From NCBI GenBank assembly GCA_017413085.1, contig JAFPVC010000016.1:62001-126000 (forward strand): a DNA stretch of 64,000 bases. The letters run 5' to 3'. The notes below the pieces were generated by a model. That model was given only the letters and a program-made list of their open reading frames with translations, did not search any database and had not been told where the DNA came from. How positions within the stretch are numbered: the first letter of the stretch is position 1; each line of letters starts with the position of its first letter. The translations under genes were made by a program, and so were the position numbers. The stretch comes from Prevotella sp. (lineage in GTDB: Bacteria; Bacteroidota; Bacteroidia; Bacteroidales; Bacteroidaceae). Positions 34,697-43,131 of the stretch are shown here, one piece after another.

Positions 34697-37036
34697 TCAT
34701 TCAAACACTTCGTCTATGTCGGGCTGTCCGCCTTCATCGCCAGGGCCAGAATCATCCCCGCCGCCTTCAAGGCCGGTACACCCGTCATAGCCAGGAGGTA
34801 AATTAAACTTTGCGGTCTCCCTATATGGGAGTGCCGCATTTTTGTATACCTTCTTTATATAATAGGCATATATCGGCAGAGCCATTGACGCACCCTGTCC
34901 GTAAGCCATGTTGTCAAAGTGTATGTCACGGTCTTCACCGCCTACCCATGCACCGCTTACGAGGTCAGGCGTAACGCCAATGAACCATGCATCGGAATTG
35001 CGGTTGGTCGTACCAGTCTTACCGCCCATCTGCGCATTAACATTATACTTGAAGCGCAGGCGGCTACCTGTACCACCGTTTACGACGCCCTGCAACAATA
35101 CCAGCATACGATTAGCCGACTCCTCTGATATCACCTCGTTCATGCGCGGCTCGAAGCGTGCAATCACTTGTCCGTTGGCATCCTCTATGCGTGTAACGAA
35201 CATCGGTGCACAGCGTATGCCACGGTTGGCAAATGCTGTATATGCACTGACCATTTCTGCCACGGTAATATCGCAAGGACCAAGACAGAGAGCCATCGAC
35301 GGATGTATCTCCGGATTACTGATACCATACTGTCTGAGCAACGAGACGAACTGTCCCGGGTCAAGTTTCGACATAAGATAAGCCGAAATCCAGTTGTTCG
35401 ACTGTGCCAGTCCCCACTTCAGCGTCACATTCTCACCATAATGCGAACGCGACCCATTGCGCGGCGTCCATGCCTGTCCCGCCACAACGTATGTCTGCTG
35501 CACGTTAGGAGCCACATCGCAAGGCGTAAAGCCATTCTCCATTGCAAGCGAATAGAGCAGTGGTTTGATGGTCGACCCCACCTGACGACGTCCCATCATC
35601 GCCATGTCATACTGGAAGTGGGTGAAGTTCATTCCACCAACGTATGCCTTCACGGCTCCGGTGTGTGCATCCATAGATATAAAGCCCGTGCGCAGGAATG
35701 TCTTGTAATAGCGTATGGAGTCCATCGGCGTCATCACCGTATCCACTTCTCCGTGATACGTGAACACGGTCATTTCCGTCTTTTCCTTAAACGAAGCCCG
35801 TATTTCTTCTTCAGAATATCCCGCAGCCTTCATATTGCGGTAGCGGTCGCTCTGCAAAACTGAGCGGTTCAGTATGTCGTCTACCTCCCTCTTCGTCAGC
35901 TTGCTGGTGAAGGGGGCGTTTTTCTTTCCACGGTTCTCCTTGTTGAAAGCAGGCTGCAGGTATTTCGCCACATGGGCATACACCGCATCCTCCGCATACT
36001 GCTGCATCTCAGAATCGATGGTGGTGTATACCTTCAGTCCGTCCATATATATATTATAAGGAGTACCATCTTTCTTTGTATTCTTGTTACACCAGCCATA
36101 CAACGGGTCTTGCTCCCAGGCTATGCTGTCTACCACATACTGCACCTTCTGCCAACTTGGGTAGTCACTGTAGTTAGGTTTCTCTGCCATCATATAGCGG
36201 CGCAGGAACTCACGCAGATACGTGGCAGTTCCTTCCTTATGGTCGGCACGGTGGAAGTTCAGTTCTATGGGCTTTACCTTGCTTTCCTCATATTGCGACT
36301 GCGATATGTAGCCAGCCTTGACCATCTGCATCAGCACCACATTGCGGCGCTCCAAACAACGCTGCTCATGCCTCACGGGATTGAAGTACGACGGATTCTT
36401 ACACAAGCCCACGAGCAGAGCCGACTCTTCAAGGGTCAGATCACGCGGCTCTTTGCCGAAATAGGTGTTAGCAGCATTCTTTATGCCCACGGCATTGTGC
36501 AGGAAGTCAAACTGATTGAGATACATCATCACAATCTCCTCCTTGGTGAAATAGCGTTCCAATTTTATAGCTATCACCCACTCTATCGGCTTCTGCATCA
36601 ATCGCTCGATGGTGGAGTGTGCCTTGCCCGAATACACCTGCTTGGCAAGCTGCTGCGTTATGGTACTGCCACCGCCAGCGCTCGACTGTCCGAGCAGACC
36701 GCGTTTCACCACAGCACGTGCCAGGGCTATGAAGTCGACTCCGGAATGGTCGAAGAAACGTGCGTCCTCTGTAGCCACAAGAGCCTGCACCACATTAGTG
36801 CTCACCTTGTTTATGTCAACACGCACACGGTTCTCGCGGTTCATGTTCCATGTTCCCAGCACCTTGCCGTCGGCACTGTAGATTTGCGTAGCATAGCGGT
36901 CTATGGGATTCTGCAGGTCTTCCATGTCAGGCATATAGCCTATCCAGCCATTCCATATAGCAATGAATAGCAGCAGTACAATCAGCAGTCCACCGGCAGT
37001 AAGAGCCCACAACGTATGTATGAATTTCTTTCTCAT
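34697..37036 (-). CDS. mrcA: Penicillin-binding protein 1A (bifunctional murein synthase)
   Basis: 779 residues. One N-terminal membrane segment (about 8-32), a GT51 glycosyltransferase domain with catalytic E90 in ATEDARFF and the STITQQLAK motif, then a transpeptidase domain with S488 in GSTIKP, a conserved SNN-type SQSNN and a GGKTGTT motif. It polymerises and cross-links peptidoglycan in the periplasm. The acidic, glycine-rich tail (GGGDDSGPGDEGG) is unstructured. It is a single-gene unit; a -7-like box (TACTTTTG on the minus strand, 37065-37072) lies 29 bases upstream. Confidence 0.95.
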   Translation of the reverse strand: MRKKFIHTLWALTAGGLLIVLLLFIAIWNGWIGYMPDMEDLQNPIDRYATQIYSADGKVLGTWNMNRENRVRVDINKVSTNVVQALVATEDARFFDHSGVDFIALARAVVKRGLLGQSSAGGGSTITQQLAKQVYSGKAHSTIERLMQKPIEWVIAIKLERYFTKEEIVMMYLNQFDFLHNAVGIKNAANTYFGKEPRDLTLEESALLVGLCKNPSYFNPVRHEQRCLERRNVVLMQMVKAGYISQSQYEESKVKPIELNFHRADHKEGTATYLREFLRRYMMAEKPNYSDYPSWQKVQYVVDSIAWEQDPLYGWCNKNTKKDGTPYNIYMDGLKVYTTIDSEMQQYAEDAVYAHVAKYLQPAFNKENRGKKNAPFTSKLTKREVDDILNRSVLQSDRYRNMKAAGYSEEEIRASFKEKTEMTVFTYHGEVDTVMTPMDSIRYYKTFLRTGFISMDAHTGAVKAYVGGMNFTHFQYDMAMMGRRQVGSTIKPLLYSLAMENGFTPCDVAPNVQQTYVVAGQAWTPRNGSRSHYGENVTLKWGLAQSNNWISAYLMSKLDPGQFVSLLRQYGISNPEIHPSMALCLGPCDITVAEMVSAYTAFANRGIRCAPMFVTRIEDANGQVIARFEPRMNEVISEESANRMLVLLQGVVNGGTGSRLRFKYNVNAQMGGKTGTTNRNSDAWFIGVTPDLVSGAWVGGEDRDIHFDNMAYGQGASMALPIYAYYIKKVYKNAALPYRETAKFNLPPGYDGCTGLEGGGDDSGPGDEGGQPDIDEVFE

Positions 37037-37349
37037 CTGATTATAATATAGTTCTTTGCGTCTGCAAAAGTAATAAAATATATTGAAACCACCAACACTT
37101 TAAAATACAAATATGACATTTACGAAACAAAAAACAGTTTTCTGCATATTTTGACATATTGAAAACGAACAAACTTCGCAGCATGACATTTTGCAATTTT
37201 TACGCCCTGCTATAAAACATTATGCTACAAAACACAAGCACAAACAAGTAAAAAAGAAAAAATAACACAAAAAAACTTTGCTAATTGATTTTTTATTACT
37301 AACTTTGCAATTCGTAATTTTATCACACTCTTTACATTAAGCAAACAAA
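37037..37349. promoter_or_regulatory. Divergent intergenic region between PBP1A and the ACT gene
   Basis: 313 very AT-rich bases without a gene. A minus-strand -7-like box is at 37065-37072. A full consensus plus-strand promoter is at 37277-37307. Nothing else is recognised in between. Confidence 0.6.
37277..37307 (+). promoter_or_regulatory. Promoter of the ACT-UPF0210 operon
   Basis: TTTG (37277-37280), a 19-base spacer and TAACTTTG (37300-37307) match the Bacteroidota consensus exactly, 43 bases before the ATG. Confidence 0.78.
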
Positions 37350-37622
37350 ATGACACGCGCAATAATAACAGTTGTCGGCAAAGACACCGTGGGCATCATA
37401 GCCAAGGTATGCACATATCTGGCAGACAGTCAAATCAACATTCTCGACATATCGCAGACCATCGTACAGGAATACTTCAACATGATGATGATTGTCGACA
37501 TGTCACGCTGCAACACGGCATTCGACCAAGTGGCAAGCGAACTGACACATATAGGCGACGGCATGGGAGTTCAGGTGAAGTGTCAGTTGGAGGATATTTT
37601 CGACAAGATGCACAGAATTTAA
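37350..37622 (+). CDS. ACT domain protein (UPF0237 family)
   Basis: 90 residues forming one ACT domain (TRAIITVVGKDTVGIIAKV, then INILDISQTI). ACT domains bind small ligands, often amino acids. This stand-alone family is conserved next to UPF0210 genes in many bacteria, but its role is not established. The UPF0210 gene follows after 22 bases that contain a copy of the AT-rich short repeat. The protein is cytoplasmic and probably acts as a ligand sensor or partner for the neighbouring protein. Confidence 0.93.
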   Translation: MTRAIITVVGKDTVGIIAKVCTYLADSQINILDISQTIVQEYFNMMMIVDMSRCNTAFDQVASELTHIGDGMGVQVKCQLEDIFDKMHRI

Positions 37623-37623
37623 T

Positions 37624-37642
37624 CCATAATGCATAATTCTTG
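37624..37642 (+). repeat. AT-rich short repeat copy between two operon genes
   Basis: CCATAATGCATAATTCTTG resembles the repeat clusters at 1891, 10630 and 40183 and fills nearly the whole gap between the ACT and UPF0210 genes. Confidence 0.5.
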
Positions 37643-37644
37643 AC

Positions 37645-39018
37645 ATGATAAATATATCCGAAGTGCTCGAAACCAACAAGATGATCGAGCAAGAAAACCT
37701 TGACGTACGTACCATAACGATGGGCATCAGTCTGCTTGACTGCGCCGATGCCTCACTAACCACCACGTGCGAAAAGATATATAGGAAAATCACGACTCTG
37801 GCCCAAGACCTCGTGAAGACAGGCGAGGAGATAAGCCGCGAATTTGCCATTCCTATTGTAAACAAGCGCATATCCATCACCCCTATATCGCTCATCGGCA
37901 GTGCATGCTGCAAGATTCCTGCCGACTACGTTGAGATAGCGAAGACACTCGACAAAGCGGCCAAGGAGGTAGGAGTGAATTTCCTCGGCGGCTACTCGGC
38001 TATTGTGAGCAAGGGCATGACCAAGAGCGACGAACTGCTCATACGCTCCATACCACAGGCTCTGGCTGAGACAGAACGCATCTGCTCAAGCATTAACGTG
38101 GGTTCGACGAAGACCGGCATCAACATGGACGCTGTGCGCCTCATGGGCGAAATAATAAAGCAGACGGCGGAATACACCAAGGAGCAGGATTCGCTTGGAT
38201 GTGCCAAACTCGTGGTGCTGTGCAACGCTCCCGACGACAACCCCTTCATGGCTGGTGCCTTCCACGGCGTGTCAGAGGCTGACGCAATAATCAACGTAGG
38301 CGTGTCTGGTCCCGGCGTGGTAAAATATGCACTGGAGCAGATGGACAAGCAACAGTTGGCTGATTTTGAAACGCTATCCGAGACAATCAAGAAGACTGCC
38401 TTTAAGATAACGCGCGTGGGTCAGCTCGTAGCACAGGAGGCTTCAAAGCGACTTGGCATACCTTTCGGCATCATCGACTTGTCGCTTGCCCCCACCCCTG
38501 CTGTCGGCGATTCCGTTGCCGACATACTGCAGTGCATGGGCGTGGAGCGAGCCGGAGCACCAGGCACAACGGCCTGCCTTGCCATGCTCAACGACCAGGT
38601 AAAGAAAGGCGGCGTAATGGCAAGTTCCTATGTAGGCGGCCTTTCTGGAGCATTTATTCCGGTGAGCGAAGACCAGGGCATGATTGACTCCGTCATTGCC
38701 GGAGCACTGACAATAGAGAAACTTGAAGCCATGACATGTGTATGCTCCGTGGGACTCGACATGATTGCCATACCGGGCGACACCACGGCTGCCACGATTT
38801 CTGGCATAATAGCCGACGAGAGTGCAATAGGTATGGTAAACCAGAAGACCACCGCCGTGCGCATCATACCAGTGATAGGCAAAAAGGTGGGCGACACAGT
38901 GGAGTTCGGCGGTCTGTTGGGATATGCACCCATCATGCCGGTCAACACCTTTGCCTGCGACCGTTTCATAAACCGCACCGGCCGCATACCTGCACCGATA
39001 CACAGTTTTAAGAATTAA
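37645..39018 (+). CDS. PFL-like family protein (UPF0210/DUF711)
   Basis: 457 residues matching UPF0210 across its length ([19 protein letters not shown]-type start, [24 protein letters not shown], and [23 protein letters not shown] at the end). Members have a pyruvate-formate-lyase-like barrel fold by structure, but no glycyl-radical motif is seen and no reaction is established. It forms an operon with the ACT gene. Constant pairing of the two families suggests one functional unit. Confidence 0.93.
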   Translation: MINISEVLETNKMIEQENLDVRTITMGISLLDCADASLTTTCEKIYRKITTLAQDLVKTGEEISREFAIPIVNKRISITPISLIGSACCKIPADYVEIAKTLDKAAKEVGVNFLGGYSAIVSKGMTKSDELLIRSIPQALAETERICSSINVGSTKTGINMDAVRLMGEIIKQTAEYTKEQDSLGCAKLVVLCNAPDDNPFMAGAFHGVSEADAIINVGVSGPGVVKYALEQMDKQQLADFETLSETIKKTAFKITRVGQLVAQEASKRLGIPFGIIDLSLAPTPAVGDSVADILQCMGVERAGAPGTTACLAMLNDQVKKGGVMASSYVGGLSGAFIPVSEDQGMIDSVIAGALTIEKLEAMTCVCSVGLDMIAIPGDTTAATISGIIADESAIGMVNQKTTAVRIIPVIGKKVGDTVEFGGLLGYAPIMPVNTFACDRFINRTGRIPAPIHSFKN

Positions 39019-39045
39019 TTAAATAAAGTAAAGTGATATATCGAA

Positions 39046-39114
39046 ATAACGATATAACGGTATAACGGTATAAAAAACAGCGACATAACGAAATATCGAG
39101 ATAACGACATAACG
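39046..39114. repeat. Degenerate tandem repeat around ATAACG
   Basis: Six copies of ATAACG within 69 bases, in units such as GATATAACG, GTATAACG and GACATAACG. It ends 21 bases before the ddh start, so it lies in the leader or promoter region of that gene. Confidence 0.7.
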
Positions 39115-39135
39115 ATTTAAACAACTAATAACACA

Positions 39136-40035
39136 ATGAAAAAAATCAGAGCAGCCGTAGTAGGTTACGGCAACATCGGAAAATTCACCATCGAGGCCCT
39201 CGAAGCCGCAGAGGACTTTGAGATTGCAGGAGTGGTACGCCGCGCAGGCGCAGAGAACAAACCAGCCGAACTGGCAAAGTATGACGTTGTGAAAGACATC
39301 GCCGAACTCAAGGACGTTGACGTGGCCATCCTCGCCACACCTACACGCTCTTGTCAGGAGTATGCCGAGAAGATTCTCGCCATGGGTATCAACACCGTCG
39401 ACTCTTTCGACATACACACTTCTATCGTTGACTACCGCCGCGCACTTATGCCTATCTGCCAGAAGAACGGCACAGTAGCCGTCATTGCAGCAGGCTGGGA
39501 TCCAGGTTCTGACTCTGTTGTGCGCACCCTGATGCAGTCGCTGGCACCAAAAGGCCTGTCATACACCAATTTCGGCCCTGGCCGCTCAATGGGACACTCT
39601 GTGTGCGTACGCTCAAAGGCAGGCGTAAAGGATGCTCTATCAATGACTATCCCCGTTGGTGAAGGCATTCACCGCCGTATGGTATATGTTGAACTTGAGG
39701 ATGGTGCAAACCTCGACGAGGTGACAAAGGCTATCAAGGCTGACCCATACTTCGCAAGCGACGAGACACACGTCTTCCAAGTAGAGAGCGTTGATGCACT
39801 CAACGACGTTGGTCACGGTGTTAACCTCACCCGCAAAGGTGTCAGTGGCAAGACCCACAACCAGCTCTTCGAATTCAACATGAAGATTAACAACCCTGCC
39901 CTGACCGCACAAGTACTTGTCAACGTTGCACGTGCATCACTGAAGCAGCAGCCAGGTTGCTATACAATGATTGAGATTCCGGTAATCGACTATCTGCCGG
40001 GCGACCGCGAGGATTTGATTTCACACCTCGTGTAA
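39136..40035 (+). CDS. ddh: meso-Diaminopimelate dehydrogenase
   Basis: 299 residues. Rossmann start AAVVGYGNIGKF, then SFDIHTSIVDYR, AAGWDPGSDSVVR and GRSMGHSV, all typical of NADP-dependent Ddh. It makes meso-diaminopimelate from tetrahydrodipicolinate in one step, for peptidoglycan and lysine, and so offers an alternative to the acylated or aminotransferase routes. It is cytoplasmic and transcribed alone, with an odd tandem repeat in front and a strong terminator behind. Confidence 0.96.
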   Translation: MKKIRAAVVGYGNIGKFTIEALEAAEDFEIAGVVRRAGAENKPAELAKYDVVKDIAELKDVDVAILATPTRSCQEYAEKILAMGINTVDSFDIHTSIVDYRRALMPICQKNGTVAVIAAGWDPGSDSVVRTLMQSLAPKGLSYTNFGPGRSMGHSVCVRSKAGVKDALSMTIPVGEGIHRRMVYVELEDGANLDEVTKAIKADPYFASDETHVFQVESVDALNDVGHGVNLTRKGVSGKTHNQLFEFNMKINNPALTAQVLVNVARASLKQQPGCYTMIEIPVIDYLPGDREDLISHLV

Positions 40036-40051
40036 GGATATATACAAAAGC

Positions 40052-40097
40052 AGAAGTGCCCCAAGCCAACATATCGGTTTGGGGCACTTCTTTTTTT
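40052..40097 (+). terminator. Intrinsic terminator after ddh
   Basis: A 16-bp stem with one G-U pair (40052-40067 with 40076-40091), an 8-base loop and a run of seven T. Confidence 0.92.
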
Positions 40098-40182
40098 GCA
40101 GAAATATCGTTTTCACAACCCCATTTTTGTGAACAAATGACGCACGCTTTTACCTCCCAAAATAGATGTTAAAATAATTAAC

Positions 40183-40276
40183 AATTCATAATTCATAATG
40201 CACAATTAGGTAAGATGCGACAAAAGATGCGAGTCATGCGTAACAATTGTAAATTACGCATTATGAATTGTGCATT
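40183..40276. repeat. AT-rich short repeats in inverted arrangement
   Basis: TTCATAATGCACAATT at 40192-40207 is mirrored by GCATTATGAATTGTGC at 40258-40273, with about 50 bases between. The two blocks can pair, which gives a small MITE- or REP-like structure. Confidence 0.6.
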
Positions 40277-40317
40277 AATTTGCACCCTTTTACCCCATAA
40301 TCAACACTTGATTACAG

Positions 40318-40360
40318 TGTAATTAGGGCCTGATTACGATGCAATCAGGCCCTAATTACA
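40318..40360. terminator. Perfect 18-bp hairpin, possible terminator
   Basis: 40318-40335 pairs with 40343-40360 around a 7-base loop. It has no adjacent T run but lies between converging genes. Confidence 0.5.
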
Positions 40361-40395
40361 ACAAGGCGAAATTCCAGCCCAAGCTAAATGTTATG

Positions 40396-40420
40396 TATAT
40401 TGCTGTACCACAGCAATATA
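40396..40420. terminator. 11-bp hairpin, possible terminator of the fucosidase operon
   Basis: Perfect stem (40396-40406 with 40410-40420) with an ACC loop, about 100 bases beyond the fucosidase stop. Confidence 0.35.
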
Positions 40421-40518
40421 ACCAAGCACCGAAATTTCGGCGTATTTGCAACCAAAATTCACTTTCGTGATTTTTATCGCAAGGAATCACAAGTTAAATA
40501 CAAAATAGAGAGCACGGT

Positions 40519-42252
40519 TTATTCAATCCTAAACACCGCGGCGGTCTTCAATTTGGCACCACTCTTAGGATAGGTCACGGCGAGGCCGTCGGCGGTCTGC
40601 TTCCATTTCAGTTTTCCGGCATAACCTATTAGCGACACGCGCTTGGGCTTCTCTGTCACGGAGTGTATAGTAACGGTCTGTCCTGCCTCTGGCACGTTCA
40701 TACAGATGGCATAGAGTCTGCCGTCCTTGCCTACTGTGAAGCGGATATCCTGTGCATTGAAGGAAAATTCTGCATGGCGCTTGCCAAGTGCGCCGCCGGG
40801 CAGGGTCTTCAGTTTGCCCTTTAGCATCTCGCCCTCGCCGATTTTCTTCCATGCCTTACTGCCGTATATAGCTTCACCGTTGAGGCGCATCCAGTCGCCC
40901 ACGCCCTCCAGCATGCTGACGGCTCCATCCTCTATGCTACCGTCGGGACGCAGGCTGATGTTGATGCACACGTTGCCGTCGCGCGCCGCACTCTCTATTA
41001 TGGCGCGTACCATCATGCCAGAGTCGTAGGTGAAACCAGGGGCATAGAACCAGTCACCCACGGGCATCTCGCGAATCCATGCCTGCGACGTGTTGATGGT
41101 GTCAGGGAAGTTAAATTCGGCGGTGTTCACCGTACCGTTAGTAGGATTGCGGAACTTTACGATGCTGAACGCATCCACCTTGCCGCGGCTCTTCAGCTGA
41201 CGGTTGTAGAAGTCGGCCATCACCGTCTGCATAGCGTTGCACTTGAAGCCGGTGCCAGTGCCGTCGCCGGTGAAAGGTCCCTGCACAGTGCCGTCGGTAT
41301 ATATGAAGTCGGGATCATAGTGCGCCGTCACGTCCATCATGCGCAGCGCCCATTGCGTGGTGAACCACTTGGCATAGTCCTGATGACGTGTAAAGATGCC
41401 GGGCTTAGGGGGCAGCCAGCCTGTAAACGCCTGTGCCTGTACGGTCTCATACTCGCGCAGATCAATACCGTAGAGCAGACGTGGGTCGTAGCCTTCCCAC
41501 CACTTTCCCTTGCCGTCGGCGAGCGTCAGGTTGCCGTCATAAGGCACACCTTTCTTTTCACCCTCTTTATCGCTGCAGAATGCCGTTTGCCACCACCACC
41601 AGGTATATTCGTGGTGGAATGTCACACCGTATCTCATACCATGCTTGCGGCAGGCATCAGCCCACTCGCGCAGCAGGTCACGCTTAGGTCCGATGTTCAT
41701 CGAGTTCCACGGCTGGTAGCGTGAGTTCCACAGGTCAAAGTTATCGTGGTGTACACCCTGAATCATAAGGAATCGTGCGCCCGCTTTCTGATACAGTGCC
41801 GTAAGATACTCCGGGTCAAGCTTCGTGGGGTTCCATGTCCGAAGCACATCCTTGTAGCCCACCTCCGACGGGTGGCCGTAACGATTCAGGTGGTTGTTGT
41901 AAGCTCTGTGTCCCTGCTTGTATAGGTTGCGGGCATACCAGTCGCCGCTCTCACCAGCCGACTGCGGACCGAAGTGCACCCAGATACCGAACTTTGCATC
42001 TCTCAGCCACTGTGGAGTACCGGGATAGTTTTTCTCTATAGAAGCCCAGTTAGGCTGGAAGGGACCGTCGGTCAGGGGCAAGTCCAGCTGTACTTCCTCA
42101 AAAATCTGGTTGTCGCCCATCTTCACCGACCCCACAGCTTCCTTTGCAGGAATCTCTGGTATTGGTGGCAGTGCGGCGGGCAGTCCGTCATTCGTTTGTG
42201 AGTTGACCGACAACGACACGGCTGACAGCAGCAAAGAAAAAATCCTTTTCAT
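40519..42252 (-). CDS. GH29 alpha-L-fucosidase
   Basis: 577 residues starting at MKRIFSLLL, which gives a normal signal peptide (cut near VNSQ, residue 19). A longer frame reaches back to 42432 but overlaps the mutarotase gene and is not signal-like. GH29 is shown by WLRDAKFGIWVHFGP, GARFLMIQGVHHDNFDLW, the FHHEY segment, and the nucleophile D320 in DFIYTDG. It removes L-fucose from glycans in the periplasm or outside the cell. It follows the mutarotase gene by 16 bases, forming a two-gene operon for use of fucose or a related sugar. Confidence 0.92.
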   Translation of the reverse strand: MKRIFSLLLSAVSLSVNSQTNDGLPAALPPIPEIPAKEAVGSVKMGDNQIFEEVQLDLPLTDGPFQPNWASIEKNYPGTPQWLRDAKFGIWVHFGPQSAGESGDWYARNLYKQGHRAYNNHLNRYGHPSEVGYKDVLRTWNPTKLDPEYLTALYQKAGARFLMIQGVHHDNFDLWNSRYQPWNSMNIGPKRDLLREWADACRKHGMRYGVTFHHEYTWWWWQTAFCSDKEGEKKGVPYDGNLTLADGKGKWWEGYDPRLLYGIDLREYETVQAQAFTGWLPPKPGIFTRHQDYAKWFTTQWALRMMDVTAHYDPDFIYTDGTVQGPFTGDGTGTGFKCNAMQTVMADFYNRQLKSRGKVDAFSIVKFRNPTNGTVNTAEFNFPDTINTSQAWIREMPVGDWFYAPGFTYDSGMMVRAIIESAARDGNVCINISLRPDGSIEDGAVSMLEGVGDWMRLNGEAIYGSKAWKKIGEGEMLKGKLKTLPGGALGKRHAEFSFNAQDIRFTVGKDGRLYAICMNVPEAGQTVTIHSVTEKPKRVSLIGYAGKLKWKQTADGLAVTYPKSGAKLKTAAVFRIE

Positions 42253-42268
42253 CTTATAATATTTTTTA

Positions 42269-42643
42269 CTAATATAGTCTGAATATACGTTCCATGGGCT
42301 GCCATTTCTCATCGCTGCGGGCATCAGGGCTGCAGCCTTGGAACTTTGAGACGAATGCCTCCCACTCAGCCTGCCGTGGCAACGTGGCCAGACGCTGCAT
42401 GGCCTCGCTCCACCTGAAGTCAGCAGGAGCATCGACTATCATTACCAGTCTGTTGTCTAAAAGGTATATCTCCATCTCAAGGATGCCCACCTCCCTGATA
42501 CCGTCGCGTATCTCCTGCCAGTTGTACTCCTGAGAGTGCCACTTACGATACTGTGCTATCAGCTCCGGGTCGTCGCTGATTTCCAAGAACTGCACATAGC
42601 GCTTGATTTTTCCGTCTGATATAGTCTGAACGTATCCTTCCAT
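42269..42643 (-). CDS. L-rhamnose/L-fucose mutarotase family protein
   Basis: 124 residues from the ATG at 42643; an upstream in-frame ATG at 42736 adds 31 unlikely residues. It matches the RhaM-type dimeric ferredoxin-like family (KRYVQFLEISDDPELIAQYRKWH in pieces, ILEMEIYLLDNRLVMIVD, and a C-terminal EKWQPMERIFRL). Such enzymes interconvert sugar anomers. Next to a GH29 fucosidase, L-fucose is the likelier substrate than rhamnose. It is the first gene of the operon; a -7-like box (TATCTTTG on the minus strand, 42860-42867) lies far upstream. Confidence 0.85.
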   Translation of the reverse strand: MEGYVQTISDGKIKRYVQFLEISDDPELIAQYRKWHSQEYNWQEIRDGIREVGILEMEIYLLDNRLVMIVDAPADFRWSEAMQRLATLPRQAEWEAFVSKFQGCSPDARSDEKWQPMERIFRLY

Positions 42644-43131
42644 CGGTATTTTGTTTTCTCTGTTAATCAACTTTCGCAAATAAAACTTGCAGTAGTTAGA
42701 AGAAGATAAAAGAAGATATAAGGAGATATAAGACATGTGTTTTGCTTATTAACAGGCAATTTGTATTGTCCTTTATCTACTTCTAACTACCTTTAACTTC
42801 TTCCTACTACCCAAGTTGATCAAATGCGAAACTTAAATCTATTATAATATTTCTGAGTGCAAAGATAGTTCTTTTTTATTGTACTACGTTGCAAAATATT
42901 ATCGGATTATAGCACAAATTTAATATTTTGTTTGTAACCTACGAATACTATTTCACCGCCGACGACGTTTTTATTATAGGGTAATACTTTTATTATCGCC
43001 TTCGGCGAGAAATCGTTCAAATCTTCCCAAATCACTCAAAGAAATGAAAGATTTGAAAGATTTGACTTTCCCTTCGGCCGTCGAGCTAAACCTTCTGCCA
43101 CGAAGTGGCATATCAAAGTTAATATACAAAC
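42644..43131. other. Spacer with repeats between the mutarotase and beta-helix genes
   Basis: 488 bases with no gene. It has purine-rich GAAGAAGATA tracts (42700-42732) with partly complementary CTTCTAACT tracts (42780-42812), a minus-strand -7-like box (42860-42867), copy 2 of the 22-base hairpin repeat (42990-43011), an AAAGATTTG direct repeat (43043-43062), and a TGCCAC-GAA-GTGGCA hairpin close to the next start codon. Confidence 0.6.
42990..43011. repeat. Short hairpin repeat, copy 2
   Basis: Identical for 22 bases to 34646-34667, containing TCGCC-TTC-GGCGA. A related CTTCGGCCG hairpin and an inverted AAACCTTCT motif occur about 65 bases downstream. Confidence 0.65.

Larger units (their letters stand above)
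40098..40518. other. Hairpin-rich spacer between ddh and the fucosidase gene
   Basis: No convincing gene is seen. It contains, in order: a cluster of AT-rich short repeats in both orientations (40183-40276), a perfect 18-bp hairpin (40318-40360) and an 11-bp hairpin (40396-40420). The second half may hold the terminator of the minus-strand fucosidase operon. Confidence 0.6.

Noticed and set aside
35972-36970. 332-codon open frame on the plus strand
   Set aside because: It is antisense to PBP1A and has an unnatural His- and Leu-rich composition.
40388-40573. 61-codon open frame in the spacer before the fucosidase gene
   Set aside because: It runs through a hairpin and into the opposite gene, with no promoter or family resemblance.
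42253-42432. N-terminal extension of the GH29 gene
   Set aside because: It overlaps the mutarotase gene, and the signal peptide begins at 42252.
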